This document shows, one piece after another, positions 53,257-63,616 of a DNA stretch of 64,000 nucleotides. The position numbers and the translations under genes are program-made. Source of the DNA: Prorocentrum cordatum (taxonomy: Eukaryota > Sar > Dinophyceae > Prorocentrales > Prorocentraceae); NCBI GenBank assembly GCA_963575745.1, contig CAUYUJ010018649.1, forward strand, positions 169,123 through 233,122, given 5' to 3'. The notes below the pieces were generated by a model, which worked only from the letters and a program-made list of their open reading frames with translations, was not told where the DNA came from and did no database searches. Numbering within the stretch: the stretch's first letter is position 1; the number at the start of each line of letters is the position of its first letter.

Positions 53257-54338
53257 TTACCTCACAGCACAGTTAGTGTATGTGTGCTTGTTGAGTTTAC
53301 AACCGAAGGTGTCCTCAACGCATTTAGCATACTTGTCAGTAGTGTCCTCAGTACCGGCCATGTTAATGTCATCAACATGCTTGGCCGTGAGCAACTTGTA
53401 GCTCGTCTCGAACTCCCCGTCGTAAGATGTAGGTCGGAGGCCGAATCCTCTGGTGGCTCTCCTGAGCTTAAGTGAGAAAGCCCGTGGGGCGTCCTGAGTG
53501 CCTGTGCCCGGTTTCATGCACTGTAGACAGTGCTTTGGCTCGTCGTAGTTCTCAAATCCTGGAAAAGCGCGGAGCGCAGTTGCTGATCCAGGCGGCAAGG
53601 TAAAGCACGCCACACGTGCCTTTTTCACCAGTTGCCTCAGCGAGTTCCTGATAGGTTAAGCCCTTCAGGAAGGCCATGTTGATGTCAAGGGAATCAATGA
53701 TCCACTGCTTCCAGCACGCTGCCGCGCTAGCAAGTAACCTCTGGCTCGACCTTCTGGCTGTTCCCCAAAGATGTTTCCACGTCGAAATTCTCAAGGTCCA
53801 TGAAGCCTCGAAGTATCAGACGAAGTCGGGAGGTACGTTCCACCTCGCCCGCTTCGTTCTTCACGAATTTCCATTTGTATACATACCTCGAAGTCATGAT
53901 GTTCGACACGTTGGCTACCTGCTGCATTTTGAAGCATTTGTTGTCGAACCACGCCTTGCACTCAGTGAAAAAAACCTTCGATATGTTCTCGGGAATTGCC
54001 AGAATATCCGCTTTAGCGAAGAGGTCGTCTTCCTTGACAACCACAGCTCGCTTTGCAACGGCGGTGACATATACTCGCACAGTGGTCACCCGGACGGCGT
54101 CTAACAGCATGTGCTGCTGCTCGGACAAGACTACCTTTGGCACTTCTGTCGTGAAGCACAGTTCAACGTATCGACCGTTTTCGTCATAGTCGAGTCCGTA
54201 GCTGTCGTCTTTGACCATGGTGCACAAGGGGGCGTAGTACGTCTCCTCGATATCGGGATCGTGAGTGCGCCCCCACTTCGGCAGGTGTCCCCGCTGTTCA
54301 TCAGCTACAGTGATCAGCACACTCTGATCAGGAACCAT
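53257..54338 (-). pseudogene. Copia reverse transcriptase remnant, HVDD type
   Basis: The frame at 53,727-54,338 reads SRYVYKWKFVKNEAGE then LRLILRGFMDLENFDVETS, the N-terminal RVT_2 region. After a stop and frame change comes SLDINMAFLKGLTYQELAEATG (motif A, Asp present). Another change leads to PPGSATALRAFPGFENYDEP, KPGTGTQDAPRAFSLKL and LTAKHVDDINMAG, with HVDD at 53,368-53,379 where YVDD or FVDD is usual. FGCKLNKHTYTNCAVR ends the segment. Confidence 0.8.
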
Positions 54339-54423
54339 CTATGCAGGTACGGTAAAGAGGTCTTCTAGTGGAACTGCCTCCAAAAATCCCTCTTCCTCCC
54401 GCAACTCTGCGTACCAAACCTCC

Positions 54424-55088
54424 ATGACATGTGACTCAAGATCAGCTTCTGGGCCAAGAAGCACTGCAACGGGGCCACAAAACGCTACAACGGGGCCACG
54501 AAAAGCAGCGAGAGTGCCACGAAGGGCAGCGAGGGGGCAACGAAGGACTGCAACGGGGCCACGAAAGGCAGCGAGGGGGCTACGAAGCGCTGCAACGAAC
54601 GGGGCCACGAAGGGCTGCAACGGGGGCCACGAAGGGCTGCAACGGGGCCACGAAGGGCAGCGAGGGGGCCTCGAAGCGCTGCAACGGGGCCTCGAAGCGC
54701 TGCAACGGGGCCACGAAGCGCTGCAACGGGGCCACGAAGGGCAGCGAAGGGGCCACGAAGGGCTGCGACGGGGCCACGAAAGGGGCCACGAAACGCTTCG
54801 ACGGGGCCAGGACATCGAGGGGGCCACGAAGTGCTGCAACGCGGCCACGAAGGGCAGCGACGGGGGCCACGAAGGGCTGCGACGGGGGCCACGAAGGGCA
54901 GCGAGGGGGTCACGAAGCGCTGCAACGGGGCCACGAAGGGCAGCGAGGGGGCCACGAACGTCAGCGAGAGGGCTACGAAGGGCTGCAACGGGGCAACGAA
55001 GGGCAGCGGGGGGGCCACGAAGGGCTGCAACGGGGCCACGAAGGGCAGCGAGGGGGCCACGAAGGGCTGCAACGGGGCGGCGCTAGAG
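54424..55088. repeat. 21 bp minisatellite open in all six frames
   Basis: About 30 units of GGGGCCACGAAGGGCAGCGAG with GCTGCAAC variants. Because 21 is a multiple of three and no frame of the unit has a stop, heptapeptide repeats run open in all six frames (up to 254 codons plus, 195 minus). On the minus strand one frame leads without a stop into EVWYAELREEEGFLEAVPLE just upstream of the Copia remnant. Confidence 0.9.
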
Positions 55089-58000
55089 TAAATTGCAAGC
55101 GAGCGTCCAGCGAGAGCGCGACTCCAGAGCGCCGAGAGAGCGATTCTGGAATGAATCTCAAGGAAGTCCCAAGCGAGAGCGCGATTCCGGAGTAAAATGC
55201 GAGGAAGTCTCAGGCGGGAGCGGAGGTCCTGGCTTAATTGTAAGAAAATCTCAAGGGCGAGCCGCTGTTGTTATAAACTGGGGGCCAACAGCACAATTTG
55301 ACCCTGGTGACTTTCCTTATAAGAAAACAAGGTGCGAACCCCTGGGGAAGCACTTCGATTGAAAAAACACAATGGTCACCGGATCAGGGGAGATCAACAA
55401 TAACGATTCTTCCATTGTGAGAACTCAACAATCATTGTAAGACGATTCGCTCTACCTGCTCGCGTGACATTCGACACGTATGTGCCGAACCCTCGGTACC
55501 CGCCCTCTGCGTCTTCGATCGTCCCCGCTTGGGGGTATTTCTTCCTAATACCTGCCGCGTGTAATTTGTGCAGCCCCTAAAACAAGGGATAAGAGGACGG
55601 ATGGAAGGGGGAGGGGAAAGGATGGAACAAAAGCACGTGGCAATACCAGACGGGCCCATCGGACGGATAGACCCTAACAGGTGGGTCGAGAAGGCGGGCC
55701 CAAACGGCCAGGTCGAGCAGGCGGGTTGCTGAAGCGTGAGTACTGCATGACTCGCGAGAAGAGCTCGAGCGATAGCGCGAATCCTAAGAAAATCGTGAGA
55801 AAGGTCAGTGCGAGAACGTGAGTCCTAGATGTCGATGGCGCGGCGTTTGAAGAAATTGCGAGAAGTCCCACGCGAAAGCGCGATTCATGCATACATTGTA
55901 AGGAAGTCCAGCGCGAGAGCGCGATTGACATACATTGCGAGGAAGTATCAGGCGGGAGCCGTTGTTGTTGAAATGAACTCGGGGGCCAGGGGCACAGTTC
56001 GGTGACCCCCCAGCTGTCCCCTGTAAAAAGCAGGGTGCGAGCATCGAAAAAGCACCATGTGCCCGGGAGGGGTGATCAACAACAATTACTATTCAGCAGT
56101 GATCGGTCAACAACACCAACAACAACATCAACAACAACAATCATCGTACGACAGTTGGCTCCTACCTGCTCGCGCGACACTCGACACGTATACCCCAAGC
56201 CCTTGGTGCCCGCCCTCTTCGTGTTCGACCAAACCCCATTGGGTGTATTATCTTCCTGACCTGACACGTGCACTTAGTACAGCCCCAAAACAAGGGAAGA
56301 GAAGACGGATGGAAGGGGGAGGAAGAAGGATGTACAAGAGAGAGTAGCAGGAGGGGGGCTGGGAAACAAAGACACGTGGCAAAACCAGACGGGCGGGGAA
56401 ACCTTAACGGGCGGGTCGGGAAAGCGGGCCCAGGCGACCAGGTCGAGCAAGCAAATTGCTGAAGCGTGAATCATGCATGAACCGCGAAGATGCCTCGAGC
56501 GATGGCCCTATTTCCAAATGAGCCGTGAGAAAAAAACAAGAACGAGCGCGTGATCCCTGCGTGTCGCAGGAGCGGCGTCTGAATACATGGCGAGGAAATT
56601 TAACGCGTGAGAGCGATTCCTGCATACATTGTGAGAAAGTCCCGCGAGAGAGCGCGATGTTGCAATGAATGGGGCAAAGGAGAAATCGACAACAGCAAGA
56701 ACACTCAATTTACCCTCACGCGCGATGTCTCCACACGAAGCATGCGACCAGCATGATAACAATCCTCATCATGGAAGACTGTTGTTCTATAGCGGGGTCC
56801 ATTATTCCCATTCCCTGATCTCCCGCCCAATGAGGTCTTGCAAACACCTCCTCCGAGGAATTTCAACATATCCCGCCTCGAAATCACATGCCCGCGCCTT
56901 GCTGCGCCGATGCGAGACCGCCATTGGAGCCCCAGCCAAGGGTAAAGCACAAGGAAGTATCGAGCGACAGGATTGCCTTGGTGGGGGTGGGGGCTGTCGG
57001 CGCGAGGCAAGGACCTGGCCCTGAATAGAAAGGGAGGAAGTCTCGAGCTGGGCCGCTGTTGTTGCTGGGAGCGGCGCCAATGCTGAAGAGAATAGGGCGC
57101 TAGTCCAGCGTAAAACAAAACGAAGTCTCGAGCGGGAGTGCTGTTTTTGTTGGGACGGCGGTTGTCGGCGGCGAGGAGGAAAACCGCCTTGAGTAAGAAT
57201 GGAGAAAGCCTCGAGCGGGAGCCGTGGTTTTGTCGGGACGGGGACTGTCGTGGCGAGGAACAGCAGCGGGAGCGTCGTTCTTGCTTGGAGCGGCGCCAAT
57301 TCAAAAGAGAATAGGACGCCAGTCTAGCGCGAAACGAGAGGAAGCCTCGAGCGGGAGTGCTGGTTTTGTTGGGACGGCGGCTTTCGGCGGCGAGCAAGGG
57401 CACCCGCCCTGAGTTAAAAAGGGGGATGTCTCGAGCGGGAGCGCTGTTGTTTTTGGGGTGCCGGTTGTGGCGCCCCCCACACCCACTCGAACGTGAGCCT
57501 CAATTTCAATGAAAATGTAGCCGGCGCGGAGGCGAGAGCGCCAAAGCGCAGGGGGGGGTCCAACAATGACAATAGTAGTTAACATTCAACACCACCAGGA
57601 CCAACAACAATAAACATCGTTTTAAGACTCTTCGCTCCTATTTGTTCACGTGCCAATTAATACGTATATCCCAATACCTCGGTACCAGCCCTCGTCGTCT
57701 TCGATCGTACCCCCTTGGGGGTATATCTTCCTTACCTGCCACGTGAACCTTGAGAAACCTCTAAAACAAGAGAAGAGAAGACTGGTGGAAGGGGGGCAAA
57801 GAGCAGAAAACAAGTGGTATAACCAGACGGGCAGATCGGGTGGGCAGACCCATAGCGGGCAGGTCGGGAAGGCGGGCCCAGGCGACCAGGTCGAGCAGGC
57901 GGGTTTCTGAAGCGTGGGTCCTGCATGAATCGCAAGGACGTCTCGAGCAATAGCGCGATTCCCCAAGTAAATCGTGCGAAAAACTAAGGCGAGAGCGTGA

Positions 58001-58300
58001 TTCCTGAGCGCCGGGGGCACATCGTCTGAATCAATTGCGAGGAAGTCCCACGCGAGAGATCGATTCGTATACAACTTGTGAGGAAGTCCCGCGCGAGAGC
58101 GCGATTTGGGAATAAGCTGTGAGGAAGTATCAGGCGGGAGCCATTGTTGTTGTAAACCGGCGGCCAGGGGCACAGTGTGAGCCGAGTGACTTTCCCAGAT
58201 AAAAACAGGGTGTGAGCCCCGGCGGAAACACTTCAACGAATAAATACAATGGTCACCGGAGGGGGGGGGATGAACAATACTTAGTCTTCAATAGTGTTAG
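55089..58300 (+). repeat. S family tandem array (~0.7 kb units)
   Basis: A partial unit (3' part, about 55,190-55,435) is followed by a full unit 55,436-56,142 and a unit whose first 560 bp are at 56,143-56,700. After a diverged stretch with 220 bp repeats comes a last unit at about 57,620-58,300. Landmarks in each: CCTGCTCGCGYGACA (CTATTTGTTCACGTG in the last unit), TTGGGGGTAT, AAGGCGGGCCCA, a ~40 bp GCGAGGAAGTCC...GAGAGCGCGATT subrepeat, TATCAGGCGGGAGC and GATCAACAA. CAA-rich tracts lie at unit junctions. Frames of 60-196 codons here are unrecognised. Confidence 0.8.
56990..57480 (+). repeat. ~220 bp tandem repeat inside the S array
   Basis: AGAGAATAGGGCGCTAGTCC near 57,085 and AGAGAATAGGACGCCAGTCT near 57,307 mark units 222 bp apart. 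Each contains several copies of TCTCGAGCGGGAGYGCTG and TTGTTGGGACGGCGG. Confidence 0.75.
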
Positions 58301-60778
58301 TTCAAAAACAACAACAATAATACCAACGACATCAACATCATTAACAACACCAAAAAACAACAGCATCAATAAAACAACAGCGACACAAACACAAACAAGC
58401 GATCCCAAAAAATATATCCTCGAGCCTTCCGAGAGAGTAGGTGATAGGCCGGGCGCGCAGAAGAGGATTGGGGCGAAATGGCCAGCCTTGAACGTTGTCA
58501 AGGGGCTTCTTGGAAGGGGTCGGAGGGCTGGAGAGGTGTTCTCAAAGCAGGATAACAAAAAATGCGTGGACATAAACGCTTGCAGGATCGCGCGGATGTC
58601 TTCCGCGGGGGGCGGGAGGCGCCAGAGTAGAATAGGCGTCCGATTGGGGTTCTCATCGAAGAGGAATCCTGCTTGTGTTCTGATCAACACGATCCGAACT
58701 TTCTAAAGACGGCCATCAAATCCATCGAGCCTAGTCGACCCGTATCCGATCCTACTGGACTCTATTTGTAGTCGGCTTGGGATTTCATTGGAATCCGATT
58801 GGAAACCTATTGCAATGCGACTCGGACAATACAACAATCATACTTGCTTAAGGGTCGTTGCTGAAAACAATCCGGGAGTTTGTAGTTTGCAGATGTTCCG
58901 TCGTCTGTCGATCGCGCGGACCTCGCAACTATTAGATTCCTTAGACGCGACGGAACCACAAAATTTACAGAAACACGCACACACACAACAAAAAAAGTAA
59001 ATACGCTTGCGGCGAACACCTGCAACCTGATTAAACACGATTGGGCTCAAACTGAAAACAGTCTGCAAACGCGCCCCTGCAACCACTGGAACACAAAACA
59101 AGCTTGCGAGCATGGGAGCTTACACACGCAATATCGCCTATTGGATTCTGCGAGGAAGCGAGCAGAAGTCAGCAGCAGTCAGGACAACAAAGAAGAAGAG
59201 AAGAGATAGAACAGAGAAGAGGAATGCGGGGCAATATATCGGCCACGCGGCCAGGACAGCGGAGATGATGAGAGGAAGGGGGAAGAAAGTGGAGGGCTGC
59301 CCGGATACAGAGGAGGCCGACATGTTGAACAATCTCTCCTTTTTCGGCAAAAATGCACAAACGATAAAACCGTACTGGAAACGTATTGCGAACGGTCCCA
59401 AACGAAAAACTTCGATCCCCGGCCCGAGGGGGGTGGATATGTTGAGGAATTGCTGGCTGCTCGCTGCAACCTGCAATTCCTCCTGCCGACTCCAGCTCAT
59501 CTGCTAATGCTTGCGAGTAGACGGCCATGCAAACGCAACGCTGCGAGACAGACCTGGAAATCATGAAGAATCATGTAGACGTAACACTTTGCAAAAACAC
59601 TTCTCCACCAACTGACGCTTACCATGAAATCATAATGACTAATTGCGACGGAGACCTGGAAACCATTAGCAAATGACAGTGAACAGTTCTGAATCAACGA
59701 GTTTTGAACAGAGAGAGAGAGAGAGGCAAACTGGACGAGCAAAACTGTCAACAACCAGTAAGCCCATTGAACTCCATATTAGACCCCTATTGAAACATGT
59801 TTGGATGTTTGGGGTCTTCTGGGAATTCTACAGGAACCCTTAGGAATCCTCACACTAGTGGTAAAGTCCGAACCCTATTGCAATCCTGTTGGAATCCGAT
59901 TGGAGTCCTACCGGATTCCAATTCGAATCCTCAGGAATCTTGAGGAATCCGAGGGGCCGGATAGGTCGGAAGGCGGGACATCACCTCCAGGGGGGCGAAA
60001 AGCGTTACATCTTCGCCCAAAGGTAGCGGCGTTCCTAGGTGCTCCTCGCGGTTCTCCCCCCCAGTGCTCTCCCTGATTGGCTCGGCGCTGCTCCCCCTCC
60101 CCTGGCGCGCGGAGCGCATCGCCGCGGGCGCCGCCAGGGCGGGCCCAGCACCGATGGCAAAAACATCGCTCAGGCACCTCCGAAAGCACAGTGTGCATGC
60201 AGGGCGTGCTTGTGGCCCGATTCTTGGAAGGAGGGGCAGCCTTCAGGAAAGCCCCCTGACCTCTCAAAGGCCGAACCCTCGCGCCGCGCCCTCCTTGCGC
60301 GCCGCCGATCCTCATCCGACCAGAACCCGTTCGAATAATTTCCACGGGCACCTCCAAGCTCCCAGGGCACATCCTGGCCAACTGTACATTCCACGCGCGT
60401 TTCGGAAGGCGGACCGACGCGGGCTCCTGAAAGAAAAAACGCGCTAGCAAGCAAAAGCGAAACGGGACGCCAGTGGCGGCCCAAGGCCCCGACAAGATAA
60501 CGTTCGACAGGACCAGCCAGGTCCCCGTGCCCCTGACCCCTCCCGAAACTCATCCTGGCAAGTTGTTCGAACCGAGTCCAGCCGGCCGCGACCAAGAGAA
60601 CTTCAACGAACGTCAGACAAATCAGAGACGACGTCGTCGACGACTCTGTCGTTCTGCGTGCCGCCCACGGCTCCGACAGGATGACGCTCGCCAGAGCCTC
60701 CGCGCCCGCGCCCGGGACTAGCGCCTCAGCCAGCCGTGGAGAAGGAAGAGAGAAGAAAAGGAGCAATACATACCACGA
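58301..60778. other. Unassigned sequence
   Basis: AAC-rich DNA to 58,410, then AT-richer DNA than elsewhere. TTGGAATCCGATTGGA-type short repeats lie at 58,790-58,810 and 59,780-59,950. Plus frame 59,112-59,507 (131 codons, basic N-terminal half) and minus frame 59,908-60,495 (195 codons) are not recognised. A (GA)n tract is at 59,709-59,726. Confidence 0.4.
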
Positions 60779-60852
60779 GGACAAGGAGGAGGAGGAGGAG
60801 GAGGAGGAAGAGGAGGAGGAGGAGGAGGAGGAGGAGGAGGGGGGGAGGTGGA
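60779..60852. repeat. (GAG)n microsatellite
   Basis: GAGGAGGAG units downstream of the LINE-2 3' end; minus strand reads poly-Ser or poly-Pro. Confidence 0.9.
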
Positions 60853-60956
60853 GGAGGACCATCGCACAACTTGATGAGTACGAACGCGCGGCGCACCCCG
60901 CGCCGAGACAGCAGACGATCTGCCGAGTCTGACTCCGCACAACCCTCTTGGGGTCT

Positions 60957-61330
60957 TTATTCCTCGGGCGAAGGGCTGGAAGCTGCGGCTGCCGCCAATG
61001 CTTGGCGGTAAAACTGTTCGAGAGGTACTCGCGGGCGGAAAACCTGGCAAGCTCGAGGACCGATCTTCAGGTGGGCCAGCGCCTGCGCTCTAGCCAGCTG
61101 TGTACTGGCATGTTTTAGACACTGGTGCTCGAAAGCATCCGCGGAGCAACGGGCCCCTGGTTCCCGTTTCGGAGTACGAGTCTCAATCGAAACACATAAT
61201 GACCTTGCTCGAGTTGAGCAGCTACTCGAAAATGAAAGACGGTGGCCCCTAGGGTTTTGCGCCAGCGAGGGCAGGCCAGCACAATATCCAGGGCATCGCT
61301 CAAGGCGTCTGAGATGATACTGGGCGTCGT
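60957..61330 (-). pseudogene. LINE-2 C-terminal region remnant
   Basis: The frame 60,957-61,553 includes HRWEFVNGRHLCTLSRSAG (about 61,330-61,390) and LAHLKIGPRACQVFRPRVPL (near 61,050). Comparable pieces with Cys pairs form a zinc-ribbon-like tail in related elements; here some Cys are lost. Confidence 0.4.
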
Positions 61331-61539
61331 TCTTACCAGCAGAACGGGACAGCGTACATAGGTGACGGCCATTGACAAACTCCCACCGATGGGTTTCTCC
61401 AGCTTCCTCAGGGGCAAGGGGGTGGGCGGAAGAGGCCTCGGAGGAGGGGCGGCCCCTGGGCCCCAGGCGAAGGCAGCGGAGGCAACTCCCATCGGTGGAT
61501 TTAGCCAGGGCTTTCATCCCAGGGCGCGGGGCCAACGCG

Positions 61540-62110
61540 GGCCACTTGGGCAAAATTCCCGCGAGGAAGAATCAGGAGACGGCAAAGAAAGCTTTCATCA
61601 TACTTGGCCAACTCGAGCTCGGTCTCGGAATGCTGGCAGAACTTCATAGCAGCCCTCTCGGCCGCTTTGTCAGCTGGGTCATTACATTTAGCATAGTTGA
61701 TATCGTCATGATCGTTAAACATCCTGGTTCCGGCTCTGGTGGGCTTTGACTTTAACGAGATAACTCTCGGGCGGCACGACAGCTTTGCCCATCGGAACCT
61801 TGAAACCTGCATGCGCATTCCTCCTTGGGTACCCTGGATGGCGAATTAGCTGGATCGCTCCTGGGTAATCCACGTGGGCTCGCTGTACTAGCGGCGATAT
61901 GGAGCAGGCTGCGACTGTTGCCAGCATCTCCGCCATCCCAGAGCCTCGAGGGACAATTTCTCCTACTTGGCCTGAGAGAATGGCATGAGGTTATCCTTCT
62001 TTCATGGATGCTACAGCCCAACCTGCGGTGCGGTCAGATGGGTGATGGGACGGGTCGATGCTGCCGTCCACGTGCACCTGGCCCTCGAAAGCTTCTTCTA
62101 GCGCGCGCTG
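61540..62110 (-). pseudogene. LINE-2 RNase H domain remnant
   Basis: VHVDGSIDPSHHPSDRTAGW around 62,015-62,075 (DGS as in RNase H motif 1), a stop, then the 61,715-61,936 frame with MAEMLATVAACS (motif 2 Glu region), VQRAHVDYPGA and LVKVKAHQSRN. The 61,501-61,818 frame continues with YAKCNDPADKAAERAAM, the conserved ND-ADKAA end. The parts are in different frames. Confidence 0.65.
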
Positions 62111-62559
62111 CTCAACCCTGTGGACTCGGGAGCTCCAGTGTTAAAACGTGGTGCCTGCTAGCGCCCGAATTTAATGAGCGGGTCTCTGTCACGATTGGCT
62201 ACCATCTCCAGAACTTCGGACGAAAAGGTTCGGGCTCTCTCCGCATGGGCCAGGGGGCAGACAAAAAGACGGTGGCTGATGGAGTCCGAGTGGGCTCCGC
62301 AATCACCCGTGCGTTATATGATACATCCTGCGTGTTTGGCTCTGGCCTTCGCCCTGCAGCCTTGCGCGGGGAAAGTCAACAAACTGCCCCTCTCTTGCTT
62401 GCTGAGGGCCGGGCCGGCTAAAACACGGGGGGCGGCTCTGGAGTCAAGAGTGGCCCCAGGGTGGCCCAGCTCTGAGGCAGCGGTTTCAGCAAGCTGTATC
62501 TCCCAGCCCCGACGCAAAAGGTCTTGCACGAAACCCGGGGAAAAGAAGGTTCAAGGGTA

Positions 62560-63616
62560 CTCATGTCTGTCTCTACTTTGGAAGACGAGCAGGGAGGCCA
62601 GCTTCCTTCCAAGACATTGTAAGGATAACTGCACGGCGCCGAACGGCCCGCGCACGCTGCCCCAACGGGCGGGGGCTTGGCCCATCAGGGCTTCTCCGAG
62701 GGCCCGGAACCAGGGTGAGGAAGCAAGCCCTTGGCCTCTATTCGCGGCGGGCGCCCACGCCATTAAATGCCGCGCCAGAGCTAGGGTCTCCAACCAAAGT
62801 CAGACTGAGGGCCCTGCTTCGGCTGGCGCATGTAGGCCCTGCGAGCTTCATGCACTGCTGTCGGGCGACTGTTAGCTGCATGTCGTCGAGGCCCGTGGAT
62901 TCGTGACCGAACGACGTTGCCGCGAAGATGCGTGTGTCGTAAATATTATTGGCGTCTCGTCCTACCCTCCACTTAGCTCCCAGTCTCCCCATCCTCTTCT
63001 TGATCTGGTTCATCCTAGCGGTGGCGAGGCGGTCCTTTCTTCATCGGAGCTGGGGGGCTCCTGCGGCGGTCGCGCAGCCGAGGTGGGGCCCGAAATGTCC
63101 AGCGACGATCCTGCTCGATCTCGAAGCTTGTGTTTGAGACTGTTTCGCAGCGATGTGCAGGAGGCTAGCATCCAAGTCTTGGCGGGGGCGACCGATGCAC
63201 TGGGTGAGGTTTCTCGACCCACGGTCTAGCCTCAGGGTGACATTGTTCACGTGGACCGAATGCGACTTTATGAAGAGGCTATCAAGGAACATGTGGAAGT
63301 CTTAACTGGAGTTCGGCTGAGTCCAGAGTCGAGGGGATCTATGGTATACATCTGTATGAGATGCGTAGCAAACCCACACTCCGCGGCTATCCCATGCATT
63401 GTTACCGACCGACGCGACTAGGTCCTGAAGGGCAACGAACCTGGGGCTAGTGAGGATGATCCTCAGTAGCGTCGCTGGAAACCCATTGTTAAGCGCCCTG
63501 GTAGCAAGCTCGCTGCGGTTAGCATGCTCATAATAGTTGCTGAGATCGTAGATGATCATACAACTATACGACCACCCTTCGGGTGATAAGGAGGTTCGGG
63601 GGGGAGGAACCAACAT
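62560..63616 (-). pseudogene. LINE-2 reverse transcriptase and post-RT region remnant
   Basis: The frame 63,302-63,616 holds motif A (YDLSNYYE) and GFPATLLRIILTSPRFVAL. The frame 63,041-63,292 holds SVHVNNVTL at motif C: both catalytic Asp are Asn (63,242-63,247). Then come MNQIKKRMGRLGAKWRVGRD and GLDDMQLTVARQQCMKLAG (62,738-63,013), which match the basic post-RT region, and a frame at 62,551-62,793. The Asn-Asn change should abolish polymerase activity. Confidence 0.7.

Larger units (their letters stand above)
52307..54338 (-). mobile_element. Copia-type retroelement remnant
   Basis: The minus strand shows, in order, the beginning of a Copia reverse transcriptase, its HVDD core, the connection region and RNase H with its C-terminal tail. 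Gag, protease and integrase are not recognised upstream, and no LTR pair is visible. The coding parts lie in several frames. Sequence details match a Copia lineage common in dinoflagellates (from memory). Confidence 0.8.
60957..63565 (-). mobile_element. LINE-2: broken, 5'-truncated non-LTR retrotransposon
   Basis: The minus strand begins inside the reverse transcriptase (IIYDLSNYYEHANRSELATR), passes a damaged catalytic motif, then a post-RT domain, an RNase H domain and a C-terminal region. It is a different lineage from LINE-1. Its upstream edge abuts the right module of composite copy 3 at 63,560-63,570. Frames change several times; inactive. Confidence 0.8.

Noticed and set aside
54431-55195. 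254-codon repeat protein (GHEGQRG heptads)
   Set aside because: All six frames are equally open because of the 21 bp unit, so this frame alone is no evidence for a gene.
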